Shown here: one piece after another, positions 34,918-43,361 of the stretch | Position numbering within the stretch: position 1 is the first letter of the stretch | Layout of the letters: every line of letters begins with the position of its first letter | Origin: Jonesiaceae bacterium BS-20 | GTDB lineage: Bacteria; Actinomycetota; Actinomycetes; Actinomycetales; Cellulomonadaceae | Reading direction: 5' to 3' | NCBI GenBank assembly: GCA_039995105.1 | Contig: CP146203.1 | Location: 2,170,001 to 2,234,000, forward strand | Length of the DNA: 64,000 nt | Position numbers and translations under genes: made by a program | The notes under the pieces: generated by a model | Told to the model about the DNA's origin: nothing | The model's database searches: none | Seen by the model: only the letters and a program-made list of their open reading frames with translations

Positions 34918-35850
34918 TTTTTCTTGGCTCAGCCTTGCAACACTCTCACGCACCACAGCGAGGTCTAAGTCTCCTAGGCCCTGCTCATTGAGGGTGCCGT
35001 ATAGCTCATGCCCAGCCACTGCCATGGGTACCGCAGCCCCGGTCTGGGCTGCGCTTTCTAGCACAAACGCGAGGTCTTTATGCATGAACTTGGCGGGACC
35101 GGTAGGGGCATAGTCCTTGGCTATAATCCGCGGTCCCACAATGTTCAGCACTTGGCTACCGGCCAACCCTCCCCCCAGCACCGCAAAGAGTGCTTGGACA
35201 TCAAGCCCACTGCTCTCGGCCAGTTCCGCTGCTTCCGCTAACGCCGCCGCAGCGGTGCCCACAAGGAGCTGGTTGCAAGCCTTAGCCAGTGAACCGGTGC
35301 CCAACTCTCCCATGCGCGCAACAGTCTTACCCATGGCGTTAAATATTGGAAGCAAGCGGTCATAGTCTTGCTGGGATCCACCGGCCATGATGGCCAGGGT
35401 GGCAGCTTGCGCGCCAACCGTTCCTCCGCTTACCGGGGCATCGACCACGGTGACCATACCGCCGGTGGCAGCGCTGACCGTTTCCCCAAACTCGCGGACC
35501 CGGGTTGGGGAGACACTGCTCATCACCACTAGGACCGTGGGTTGGTGCGGCGGGTTTTCCCGCCAGCTTTCAAGCAGTGGCACGGTGGATTCTTCTATGT
35601 AGTTGAGATCTGGAAGCATAAAAATAATGACGGGGAGGTCACGCATCTGGGCAACCTGGGAAACCACGCTGGCGCCGTGTTCTTGTAAGACTGTCACGGC
35701 CGGGGTCGAACGGTTCCACACCGTGACGCGGAAACCTGCGGACAGTAGGTTCTGGGACATGGGCGAGCCCATAAAGCCCAATCCAACAAACCCTATGTCT
35801 GCTGCCACGGCACTATCACTACCTGCCGAGCTGCCAGTTACGTGTTCCAT
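34912..35850 (-). CDS. NAD(P)-dependent beta-hydroxyacid dehydrogenase (HIBADH/tartronate semialdehyde reductase type)
   Basis: The 312-residue protein begins, after a 15-residue polar lead, with IGFVGLGFMGSPMSQNLL, the beta-hydroxyacid dehydrogenase cofactor motif. It continues with VDAPVSGGTVGAQAATLAIMAGG (substrate-binding serine/glycine) and the catalytic lysine in LAKACNQLLVGT. It may reduce tartronate semialdehyde or oxidise a 3-hydroxyacid; both fit sugar-acid catabolism. It is the first gene of a three-gene minus-strand operon and is divergent from the D-2-hydroxyacid dehydrogenase gene. Confidence 0.85.
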   Translation of the reverse strand: MEHVTGSSAGSDSAVAADIGFVGLGFMGSPMSQNLLSAGFRVTVWNRSTPAVTVLQEHGASVVSQVAQMRDLPVIIFMLPDLNYIEESTVPLLESWRENPPHQPTVLVVMSSVSPTRVREFGETVSAATGGMVTVVDAPVSGGTVGAQAATLAIMAGGSQQDYDRLLPIFNAMGKTVARMGELGTGSLAKACNQLLVGTAAAALAEAAELAESSGLDVQALFAVLGGGLAGSQVLNIVGPRIIAKDYAPTGPAKFMHKDLAFVLESAAQTGAAVPMAVAGHELYGTLNEQGLGDLDLAVVRESVARLSQEKN

Positions 35851-35904
35851 ACTGCCTACTTTCGTCTCTGAAATAGCTAACCTTGGATAACACCATCACA
35901 TTTG

Positions 35905-35935
35905 TTCAGTATTCTATCCATAATTCAGTATGATG
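35905..35935. promoter_or_regulatory. 19-bp-period direct repeat at the divergent promoter of the sugar-acid cluster
   Basis: TTCAGTATTC starts at 35905 and TTCAGTATGATG at 35924, exactly 19 bases apart. Similar pairs with the same spacing precede the transporter gene (38514-38544) and the IclR gene (39436-39466). Proposed operator of the local IclR regulator. Confidence 0.5.
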
Positions 35936-35941
35936 AACAGC

Positions 35942-36994
35942 ATGGCAGTTGAAAACCTCACGGTTGCGATTGCAACCCCACTTGAACCCGAGAATGTTGA
36001 GCGCATCCGAGCCGCTCACCCCAATGTCACCGTGCTCTATGAACCAGACTTGCTCCCGCCCGAACGATTCCCAGCAGACCACAGCGGCGACCCTTCATTT
36101 GAGCGCACCGCCCAGCAAGAAGCACGCTACTGGTCCATGCTTGAGGGGGCAAACGTCTTATACGGCTTTCCAAACGAAAACGCACCTGGCCTGGCTCGCA
36201 TTGCCACAAGCCAAAACCTGCAGTGGATTCAAGCAATGGCAGCAGGGGCCGGAGGAGCAGTTAAGGCTGCCAATCTCAGCCCCGAGGTTCTCTCCCGGAT
36301 CACGATCACCACTTCCTCCGGAGTTCACGCCCTACCTCTGGCAGAGTTCGCTTTGATGGGCGTGTTCAATGGCTTCAAGCGCACCGCCGAGCTCGCCCAG
36401 GACCAAGCTAACCGTCATTGGCCTACGCTGCGCACACCAACCCGTTTGGTCAGTAATGCAAATCTAGTCATAACCGGTTTGGGTGAAATAGGAATGGAAA
36501 CAGCCCGCCTCGCCCGTGCAGTTGGCATGCGGGTTAGCGGCACCAAACGCAGCGTTGCACCTATCGATGGAATCAATAGGGTCACCAGCACCACGGAGCT
36601 ATCTGATTTAGTCTCGACAGCTGATGCGGTCATCAACACGCTGCCGGGCACGCCTTACACGGACAAGATATTTAGTACCGAGATCTTTGACGCCATGAAA
36701 CCCGGAACCGTGCTGGTAAACGTGGGCCGCGGAACGGTTATCGATGAGGACGCACTCCTGGTTGCTCTAGAAAACGGCCAGGTTTCATACGCTTGCCTCG
36801 ATGTCTTTGCAACCGAGCCACTGCCGACGGACAGCCCGCTTTGGAAACACCCAAGGGTCATGGTGTCGCCACACACCTCCGCGCTGAGCACTGCTGAAAA
36901 CCGGCTCATCACCGACCTCTTCATTAAGAATCTGGGGCTCTTCCAACAGCGCCAGCCACTGCCACACACGGTTGACCCAGTACATTTCTACTGA
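35942..36994 (+). CDS. D-2-hydroxyacid dehydrogenase
   Basis: This NAD(P)-dependent dehydrogenase (350 residues from ATG 35942; 354 from 35930) has the family layout. The Rossmann motif is GLGEIGMETARLARAVG, followed by the arginine in NVGRGTVIDEDAL, the glutamate in DVFATEPLP and the catalytic His in VMVSPHTSAL. It probably interconverts a 2-keto and a D-2-hydroxy acid, for example a glyoxylate- or 2-ketogluconate-type substrate, consistent with its neighbours. The start is ambiguous; no Shine-Dalgarno sequence is seen. A strong hairpin follows the stop. Confidence 0.88.
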   Translation: MAVENLTVAIATPLEPENVERIRAAHPNVTVLYEPDLLPPERFPADHSGDPSFERTAQQEARYWSMLEGANVLYGFPNENAPGLARIATSQNLQWIQAMAAGAGGAVKAANLSPEVLSRITITTSSGVHALPLAEFALMGVFNGFKRTAELAQDQANRHWPTLRTPTRLVSNANLVITGLGEIGMETARLARAVGMRVSGTKRSVAPIDGINRVTSTTELSDLVSTADAVINTLPGTPYTDKIFSTEIFDAMKPGTVLVNVGRGTVIDEDALLVALENGQVSYACLDVFATEPLPTDSPLWKHPRVMVSPHTSALSTAENRLITDLFIKNLGLFQQRQPLPHTVDPVHFY

Positions 36995-37012
36995 GCAATT
37001 CCAGACCAAAAG

Positions 37013-37049
37013 TCAATGAAGGGAGCCTCTACGAGGCTCCCTTCATTGA
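37013..37049. terminator. Terminator between the hydroxyacid dehydrogenase and the transporter
   Basis: A perfect 17-bp stem joins 37013-37029 and 37033-37049 with loop TAC. On the minus strand it is followed by CTTTT. It serves two convergent genes. Confidence 0.88.
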
Positions 37050-37092
37050 TTTGCCTAGCTAGAAAAGTCAAAACTGACAATCACATCATGCG

Positions 37093-38445
37093 TTATGCAT
37101 CTTCCAAGAGATTCAAGTCGCGGCCAGCTGTCTCCGGCGTGGCAAACGTAGTCAGGTACGAAATCAGCGCCAGTACCGCCGAGTAAACGGACAGCACCAT
37201 CCACGAGTGGCCAGTTACTGCCAGCAACGCGACACCAATAATTGGCGCCAACCCGCCCGCAAATACAGCCGAGATTTCACGGCTCATTGCCACCCCGGTG
37301 AACCGGTGACTCGCGCCAAACAGCTCTGGAAGCATGGCACATTGAGGCCCCAGCATAGCTTGGATACCGATCGAGATGCCTACGACCATGACAGCCCAAA
37401 CCAAAATAACATTACCTAGGGTTACCAGGTAGAAAGCTGGAAAGGCAAAGAGCAACTGGAAGAGTGCACCGTAGCGATAAACCTTGATGCGACCTACTCG
37501 GTCAGAAATGGCACCAAAGGTAACTACCATGACCGCTGCAAAACCAGCTGCGATGAGCAATCCGGTTGGAGCAATAAATTTGTCCCCTTCGAACGCACCA
37601 CCCTTGGCAGCCATGAAACTTACTAACAGGGTCGAGTAGATGCTCGAGTTGCCGTTCTCTCCCATGCGTAGCCCAATACCAATGAGGACGTTCTTCTTGG
37701 AGGTCTTCCAAAGCGAACCCAATGGGTTCTTGGTAATGTTCTTGTGCTTTTCCATCTCCTGGAAGACCGGGGTCTCTTTGAGTTTCATGCGAATATAGAC
37801 CGCAACCCCGATCAGGAGGATGCTGGCTAGGAACGGAACTCTCCACAACCAGCCCTCAAGGACCTCCGGGTTAGCCATGCCCATGAGAGCAAAAGTACCC
37901 GCACCCAAGAGCGTCCCGACTTGGATACCCACGAATGGTAGCGCCGCGAAGAAGCCGCGCCTGCGCACCGGGGCCACTTCGGAAATAAGCGTGGTGGCGC
38001 CCGCTTGCTCTGCACCTGCTCCAAGCCCTTGCAAGATACGCAAGATAACTAGCAGGACCGCCCCAACCATTCCCGCCTGTGCGTAGGTTGGCAGCAAACC
38101 TATTGTAAAGGATGCTGATCCCATTAACCCAATGGTGAGCAATAGTACCTGCTTACGGCCAAACCGGTCACCAATATAACCAAATACCAAGCCGCCAAAG
38201 GGACGTGCAATAAACCCAACCGCATAGGTTCCACATGACGCCATGAGTGCACCGGCGCCCCCTAAGGGAGAGAAGAATAGGGGACCAAAGATCAGCGCGG
38301 TAGCTAATCCATAGATGTAAAAGTCGTAGTACTCGAGCGCTGAACCTACCGAGCTTGCAAGGGTAGCCCTACGGAGTTGGTCCGGGTCTACGGGATTATT
38401 CTGCTGGGCTTCAGGCCCCTTTGAGGCAGTCATCGTTTTTGCCAC
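37093..38445 (-). CDS. MHS-family (metabolite:H+ symporter) MFS transporter
   Basis: This 450-residue, 12-helix major facilitator has the MHS signature ALEYYDFYIYGLA in helix 1, the loop motif GYIGDRFGRKQ, and RILQGLGAGAEQAGATTL. Relatives import organic acids, shikimate, citrate, proline or betaine with protons. GTG 38445 is chosen for the strong AAAGGAG upstream; the frame extends to 38538 but that part is promoter. It is probably the uptake system of the sugar-acid cluster, and the IclR regulator gene follows upstream on the same strand. Confidence 0.88.
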   Translation of the reverse strand: MAKTMTASKGPEAQQNNPVDPDQLRRATLASSVGSALEYYDFYIYGLATALIFGPLFFSPLGGAGALMASCGTYAVGFIARPFGGLVFGYIGDRFGRKQVLLLTIGLMGSASFTIGLLPTYAQAGMVGAVLLVILRILQGLGAGAEQAGATTLISEVAPVRRRGFFAALPFVGIQVGTLLGAGTFALMGMANPEVLEGWLWRVPFLASILLIGVAVYIRMKLKETPVFQEMEKHKNITKNPLGSLWKTSKKNVLIGIGLRMGENGNSSIYSTLLVSFMAAKGGAFEGDKFIAPTGLLIAAGFAAVMVVTFGAISDRVGRIKVYRYGALFQLLFAFPAFYLVTLGNVILVWAVMVVGISIGIQAMLGPQCAMLPELFGASHRFTGVAMSREISAVFAGGLAPIIGVALLAVTGHSWMVLSVYSAVLALISYLTTFATPETAGRDLNLLEDA

Positions 38446-38513
38446 GAATTCTCCTTTGAACAAGCCGCGGATTACGTTATCCGGGCGGGCGAAGGGACCA
38501 CCAATCAGGCGGA

Positions 38514-38544
38514 CACCACGCTGAACATCGCACATCACTCTGAA
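38514..38544 (-). promoter_or_regulatory. 19-bp-period direct repeat upstream of the MHS transporter
   Basis: On the minus strand TTCAGAGTGATG (38544-38533) and TTCAGCGTGGTG (38525-38514) are repeated 19 bases apart, 70-100 bases before the GTG start. Similar to the repeats at 35905 and 39447-39466. Confidence 0.5.
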
Positions 38545-38577
38545 CGATGGGCCAAGTGTCCGCTGCCTAACCGGAAA

Positions 38578-39381
38578 TTAACCCATCGGATTACCCAATA
38601 CCCGGGTAAGCTCGGCTAGTTCTTTGACCATTTCATTGCGCTGCTCTTCCGTGAACGTGGCCTTGAGTGCGGTGACCGAGACCCCGAGGCTCGGTCCGTG
38701 AGATCCGCGCGTTGGCACGGCCATCCCCACGCACACCACCCCCATGGTGGATTCCTCGTCCTCAAACGCGTAACCCTGCTCCAAGATTTTGGTAACCTCT
38801 TGCCTTAGTTCCAGTCCAGTTCGCAGCGATTTTGCCGTTAGCGTTGGCAGCTGAAGATCATCGGGAAACATCTCTTCAAGGTCGTGCTCATGAATTCTCG
38901 CTATGAGCGCCTTACCTACAGCACATAACGAGACCGGCATCTTGTCACCAATGTTGGAGGTGAGCCGGACAGCGGGGTGCCCTTCATATCGAGCGAGATA
39001 AATGACTTGGTTGCCATCTAGCATTGCAATCCGAACCGTTTCCTTACTGAGGATCGGGGCTTGCTCGCAAAAACGATAGAACTCACGTACTTCATCGCGG
39101 CGGCTAAGGTAAGCGGCGCCGAGTTCAACCAGCTTGACGCTCAGGGAGTAATCAACTCCCATACGGGTCACAAGTTGCGCATCTTCAAGGGCCTGCAACA
39201 GATTCGAGGTTGAGGACTTTGGAATCCCGATTTCACGCGATAGATCACTCAGCGTAAGGTGACCGGCCGGCGAGGCCGCAATTGCGTCAAGAACGGCGGC
39301 AGCGCGAGTCACCGCAGGAGCAGGACTTGACGTCCCCTTTGTCGAACTTGTCTTGACAGTCTTGGGCAGTTGATCCGTCAC
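38578..39381 (-). CDS. IclR-family transcriptional regulator of the sugar-acid cluster
   Basis: The 267-residue protein has an N-terminal winged helix (LTLSDLSREIGIPKSSTSNL, residues about 42-61) and the C-terminal IclR effector domain with MPVSLCAVGKALIA and MGVVCVGMAVPTRG. GTG 39381 is preferred because GAGGAG lies just upstream; the longer frame to 39438 covers the leader. It is upstream of the transporter on the same strand. A TATAAT at 39456-39461 (minus) is the likely -10. Direct repeats overlapping this promoter suggest autoregulation. Confidence 0.88.
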   Translation of the reverse strand: MTDQLPKTVKTSSTKGTSSPAPAVTRAAAVLDAIAASPAGHLTLSDLSREIGIPKSSTSNLLQALEDAQLVTRMGVDYSLSVKLVELGAAYLSRRDEVREFYRFCEQAPILSKETVRIAMLDGNQVIYLARYEGHPAVRLTSNIGDKMPVSLCAVGKALIARIHEHDLEEMFPDDLQLPTLTAKSLRTGLELRQEVTKILEQGYAFEDEESTMGVVCVGMAVPTRGSHGPSLGVSVTALKATFTEEQRNEMVKELAELTRVLGNPMG

Positions 39382-39394
39382 GCTACTCCTCAAA

Positions 39395-39466
39395 ATAATG
39401 ACAATATTCCTTTGGACGCGAGCGGACCAATGGTTCACAGTAGTGAATGCCTGTCATTATACTGAT
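39395..39466 (-). promoter_or_regulatory. Promoter and operator region of the IclR gene
   Basis: On the minus strand the -10 TATAAT is at 39461-39456. The repeats ATCAGTATAATG (39466-39455) and TTCACTACTGTG (39447-39436) are 19 bases apart. TGTCATTAT (39452-39460) is also mirrored by ATAATGACA at 39395-39403, next to the ribosome-binding site. Confidence 0.5.
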
Positions 39467-39539
39467 CATTTCGTTAGCGTAGAACCGCAGTGCAGAGGAA
39501 CAGCCTCAAGAAGCACCTTGAAGCTGTCTCCCTCTTAAT

Positions 39540-40199
39540 CTAATCGTCGGCCTTGATGATCAATTGGCCATTGCCGCGTTCCAAAGCCATGAGCGCGCGC
39601 AACTGGCGCAGGTTGGGGTTCGATTCCAACTGACGCGCGGCGTTAGCCAGCGAGCGCAGCGTGGCCTGCTCACCACGGGCCCGTTCCAGTGCGGCAGCGC
39701 TCTCCTGCTTCGCTAGGGCGACCTGAGCGAACTGTGAGCGCAGCTCACCTGGGAAAGCGATGTCCCGGATCTGCGCGGAGACAAGTTCAATGCCGTAGGT
39801 TGCCTGATTCGGCGTGAGGAGCTCTTGGAAGTCCTTTGAGATCTGGGACCTTGATGCAAGGAGATCGGTTGCGCTGACTTTTCCAATAATGTCGCGCATG
39901 GCCAGTTGTGAATCAAGGTACAAGAACTCGTGGGCGCCGGAGTCTTCCGAGGTTGCGGTGCACCAAGCGATGGGGTCAATGACCTTGTAAGTAACCGTTG
40001 CGCCGCATTTGATGCCTACGCCGTCCAGTGTCAGTGTCTCTTGCCCCGCCACCCTGAGCAGGGTTGGGCGCAGATCGATCACCTCAAGGCGGCCCGCCTT
40101 TTTGGAGTAACTGTGCGCACCCGGCTGCAGAACACGGGGAGCCTCACCCTTGAGGAACAGAACCGCTCTCTCATTGTCCTGCACGTAGATCTTTGCCAT
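39540..40199 (-). CDS. SPFH/Band-7 domain protein (slipin-like)
   Basis: The 219-residue protein is almost entirely an SPFH domain (IYVQDNERAVLFLKGEAP at the start, IELVSAQIRDIAFPGEL in the middle) followed by a short helical segment rich in A, E and R. Family members form membrane-associated oligomers in lipid microdomains. Unlike typical slipins, no N-terminal transmembrane helix or hydrophobic hairpin is seen, so membrane attachment would need a partner. AAGGA precedes the ATG. It is a single gene between the IclR gene and the structured region at 40243-40456. Confidence 0.8.
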   Translation of the reverse strand: MAKIYVQDNERAVLFLKGEAPRVLQPGAHSYSKKAGRLEVIDLRPTLLRVAGQETLTLDGVGIKCGATVTYKVIDPIAWCTATSEDSGAHEFLYLDSQLAMRDIIGKVSATDLLASRSQISKDFQELLTPNQATYGIELVSAQIRDIAFPGELRSQFAQVALAKQESAAALERARGEQATLRSLANAARQLESNPNLRQLRALMALERGNGQLIIKADD

Positions 40200-40208
40200 G
40201 TGGTGTCC

Positions 40209-40236
40209 TTGGATTTGGAGAAACCTAAAAAATAAT
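40209..40236 (+). promoter_or_regulatory. Possible promoter of a plus-strand structured RNA
   Basis: TTGGAT (40209-40214) and AATAAT (40231-40236) are 16 bases apart. A start 7 bases downstream would be at 40243, exactly the first base of the closing stem of the structured region. Confidence 0.4.
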
Positions 40237-40242
40237 CGTTGT

Positions 40243-40456
40243 GGAAAAGGTTCTCAAAGGAGGCCGGGTGGAACTAGTGATCGTTGCGGGCACCCGCGGG
40301 TAGTCCGGCAGGAGACGTTGTCCGGAAGTTTCCGGATTCTGGCTCCGCCGGCTCCTAGCTAGGCTAGGTGCCGCGGGTGCACAAAGCATTGATCACCGTT
40401 TGTGTTCCACCCGGACTCCAAGTGTGGATTTGAACCACGGGTTTAGAACCTTTTCC
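40243..40456. ncRNA. Candidate structured RNA of unknown family
   Basis: Nested perfect pairings: 40243-40254 with 40445-40456 (12 bp), 40264-40274 with 40404-40414 (11 bp), 40277-40282 with 40391-40396 (6 bp), 40290-40299 with 40371-40380 (10 bp), 40305-40314 with 40343-40351 (9 bp with one bulged A) and 40321-40327 with 40330-40336. A side hairpin GTGG-ATTTGAA-CCAC (40424-40438) makes a three-way junction. No ORF fits. On the plus strand a possible promoter precedes it; on the minus strand it would be the leader of the SPFH gene, followed by TTATTTTTT. It does not match SRP RNA, tmRNA or RNase P RNA by their conserved sequences. Confidence 0.55.
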
Positions 40457-40544
40457 TATGAGCCCCACCAAAAAGGAATACGCAGCAGGCAGCGCCTCTG
40501 TGCACCAAAGTGAGGGCTTTTACAGAGTAACCGCGGATCATTCA

Positions 40545-40580
40545 AAAACACCACCTATTTTGTCCGGGTCTAGGTGTTTT
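40545..40580 (+). terminator. Possible terminator upstream of the helicase gene
   Basis: AAAACACC (40545-40552) pairs with GGTGTTTT (40573-40580) around 20 bases. It lies between the structured region and the helicase gene and could end a plus-strand RNA starting near 40243. The rest of the gap (40581-40681) holds only the probable helicase promoter. Confidence 0.4.
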
Positions 40581-40681
40581 GCCAGTGGGACTACCCCTCG
40601 GGTTCTGTGCGTCGCTACGCTTCAGTGAGTGCTTGCGGCGTTTGTTCCCTACTTCTAAAAATAACTGGGACAATAGGAACC

Positions 40682-43288
40682 GTGACTACCACTACCGCCT
40701 ATGCCCCTCTTGCCGCCGCCCTTGCTTCCATCTCTGACCCATCAGATCCAGATGAGTTGCTTTTGGCCTTTAGCGGTTGGGCGGAGACTAGAGGAATCAC
40801 CTTATACCCGGCTCAGGAAGAAGCGATCCTCGAGCTCATCATGGATAACCACGTTATCTTGGCAACCCCAACCGGCTCGGGTAAGTCCCTTGTAGCTATG
40901 GCTGCTCACTTCATCGCGCTAGCCCGCGGGCAACGCACCTATTACACTGCCCCGCTGAAGGCCCTTGTATCAGAGAAGTTCTTTGCGCTCGTTGAGGCAT
41001 TTGGCTCAGCCAACGTGGGTATGATGACCGGTGACTCGGCGGTCAACCCCGAAGCCCCTATCATTTGCTGCACGGCAGAGATCTTGGCTAACCAGGCGCT
41101 GCGTTCCGGTGGTGTTGAGTCCGAGGACCCTGGTGTAGATCAAGTAGTCATGGACGAGTTTCACTTCTACGCTGACCCACAGCGCGGGTGGGCTTGGCAG
41201 GTTCCCCTACTCGAGCTCCCCCAGGTGCAGTACCTGCTGATGTCAGCAACCCTTGGTGACACCGAGTTCTTCCAAGAAGACTTGAACCGCCGTACCGGCC
41301 GCGAAGTCAAAGAAATCGCTGGGATCGAACGTCCCGTCCCGTTGACCTTCAGCTACATTGTTGAGCCGCTGCCGGACGTGATCGAGGAGCTCGTCTCCAC
41401 CCACCGAGCACCGGTTTACGTGGTGCACTTTACCCAGAAGGATGCGGTTGACCGCGCCCAGGCGCTCCTGTCGACAAAGATTGCCACGCGCGAGGAAAAG
41501 GATGAGATCGCCAAAGAGCTTGGTGATTTCCGCTTTGGTTCCGGCTTTGGCAAGGTCTTGTCCAAGTTCTTGCGCGCCGGCGTGGGCGTCCACCACGCTG
41601 GCATGCTTCCCAAATACCGCCGCGTGGTTGAACGGCTCACGCAAAAGGGCCTGCTTAAGGTCGTTTGCGGCACGGACACACTTGGTGTTGGCATCAACGT
41701 TCCAATCCGTACGGTCCTCTTGACCTCGTTGGTCAAGTACGACGGCGAGCGCATGCGCCACCTATCCGCCCGTGAATTCCACCAGATTGCCGGCCGCGCT
41801 GGCCGCGCCGGGTATGACACCCTTGGCGAAGTTCTCGTGATGGCTCCCGAGCACGTGATTGAAAACCGCAAGGCCTTGGAGAAGGCCGGGGATGATCCCA
41901 AGAAACTCAAGAAGATCACCCGTAAGAAGGCTCCGGTTGGTGCGGTGAACTGGACCGACGCCACGTTTGAGCGCCTGCGTGACGCATCGCCTGAGGCTCT
42001 CACTAGTCAGTTCTCGGTCAGTCACGCGATGGTGCTCAACATCTTGGCACGCCGTCACTCCGATGGCACCCCGGTGGATCCGGTTTCTTCCATGGCGCAC
42101 TTGCTACGTGAGAACCACGACCCGGCACAGAAGAAGCGCGCTCATATCCGCCAGACCATGCGCATCTACCACTCACTGCGTCAGGCTGAGATCATCGAAA
42201 AGGTCAAGATTCCTACTGGCGTTGTCGGTGGCCGCAGTAGTTACCAGGTGCGGCTAACGGTTGACCTCCCGGATCACTTTGCGCTGAACCAACCGCTGTC
42301 ACCGTTTGCGCTGGCGGCCCAGGATCTGCTCAGCCTCGACTCTCCCACACACGGGCTAGATATTGTTTCCATCCTTGAGTCCACCCTCGATGACCCTCGC
42401 CAGGTGCTTTATGGCCAGCAGCGGGCTGCCAAGAATATTGCGGTCGCGCAGATGAAGGCGGACGGACTGGATTACGACCAGCGGATGGAGGCCCTCGAGG
42501 AAATCACCTGGCCCAAGCCGCTTGAAGATCTTCTGTTCCCCGCCTTCAATATGTATAAGAAGGCCAACCCTTGGATCTCTGACCAGCAGCTCTCCCCCAA
42601 GGCCGTAGTACGGGACATGTTGGAGTCCGCCCAAACCTTCAACGAGTTTGTTTCTCGGTACCAACTAGAACGCAGCGAGGGCGTGGTCCTACGCTACTTG
42701 GCCGATGCCTACCGCACGCTGCGGCAAACCGTTGCGGCCGAGCACCGCACCGATGAGGTTGAGGCAATCACCGACTGGCTCGGTGACCTTGTGCGGTCGG
42801 TTGACTCGTCGTTGCTTGACGAGTGGGAGCGTTTGGCTCACCCAGACGAGGCAGTAGCTGCGGGTGAACCTGACCCGCTTGCACTGGAACCAGCGGTCCA
42901 TGAATTGTCCGCTAATCCTGCGGTCTTTAGCATTATGGTCCGCAATGCCTTGTTCCACCGGGTCACTCTTGCGGCACGCGAAGATTACGATGCTTTTGAC
43001 CGCCTCGCTTCCAAGGACGGTTGGAACGGCGATGACTGGGCAGATGCGCTGGACCCGATGTTTGAAGAGTATGGCGATGACGCGATCGGCATTGGCCCAG
43101 AGGCTCGTTCACCTCAGTTGCTGCTGATCGAGAAGGAAGACAGAATCTGGAAGGTGCGCCAGGTCTTGCATGACCCAGATGGCGACAACGACTGGGCAAT
43201 CTCAGCGACCATCGATCTCGATGCCTGCGACGCCGCTGGGGAGTTACTCCTCAAGATCACCGGTGTTGGGCCAATGACCGCTAACTAG
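40682..43288 (+). CDS. Ski2-like DEAD/DEAH-box helicase with C-terminal DUF3516
   Basis: The 868-residue superfamily 2 helicase has Walker A ATPTGSGKS, motif II MDEFHFY (DEFH), motif III LMSATLGD, the arginine-finger motif HQIAGRAGRAG and a long C-terminal region matching the actinobacterial DUF3516 type. It probably remodels RNA or RNP; the substrate is not known. GTG 40682 is chosen: AGGAACC precedes it, and the upstream frame (to 40574) runs through the promoter. Monocistronic, followed by a long hairpin. Codon use is highly biased towards preferred codons, suggesting good expression. Confidence 0.9.
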   Translation: MTTTTAYAPLAAALASISDPSDPDELLLAFSGWAETRGITLYPAQEEAILELIMDNHVILATPTGSGKSLVAMAAHFIALARGQRTYYTAPLKALVSEKFFALVEAFGSANVGMMTGDSAVNPEAPIICCTAEILANQALRSGGVESEDPGVDQVVMDEFHFYADPQRGWAWQVPLLELPQVQYLLMSATLGDTEFFQEDLNRRTGREVKEIAGIERPVPLTFSYIVEPLPDVIEELVSTHRAPVYVVHFTQKDAVDRAQALLSTKIATREEKDEIAKELGDFRFGSGFGKVLSKFLRAGVGVHHAGMLPKYRRVVERLTQKGLLKVVCGTDTLGVGINVPIRTVLLTSLVKYDGERMRHLSAREFHQIAGRAGRAGYDTLGEVLVMAPEHVIENRKALEKAGDDPKKLKKITRKKAPVGAVNWTDATFERLRDASPEALTSQFSVSHAMVLNILARRHSDGTPVDPVSSMAHLLRENHDPAQKKRAHIRQTMRIYHSLRQAEIIEKVKIPTGVVGGRSSYQVRLTVDLPDHFALNQPLSPFALAAQDLLSLDSPTHGLDIVSILESTLDDPRQVLYGQQRAAKNIAVAQMKADGLDYDQRMEALEEITWPKPLEDLLFPAFNMYKKANPWISDQQLSPKAVVRDMLESAQTFNEFVSRYQLERSEGVVLRYLADAYRTLRQTVAAEHRTDEVEAITDWLGDLVRSVDSSLLDEWERLAHPDEAVAAGEPDPLALEPAVHELSANPAVFSIMVRNALFHRVTLAAREDYDAFDRLASKDGWNGDDWADALDPMFEEYGDDAIGIGPEARSPQLLLIEKEDRIWKVRQVLHDPDGDNDWAISATIDLDACDAAGELLLKITGVGPMTAN

Positions 43289-43361
43289 ACCCCTCCAACA
43301 TCGGTCCCGGTCCCCCAACCTTTCCCCCTGTCCTCGACCACGACCACCAACTTTGTCGACT

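Noticed and set aside
40243-40456. Identification as SRP RNA, tmRNA or RNase P RNA
   Set aside because: The SRP GGAA-loop domain, the tmRNA 3' tRNA-like end with its tag frame and the RNase P GAGGAAAGUC core are all absent. The T-arm-like hairpin is in the wrong place for tmRNA on either strand.
41243-41761. 172-codon minus-strand frame inside the helicase gene
   Set aside because: It is antisense to conserved helicase motifs; its length is explained by biased codon use of the real gene.
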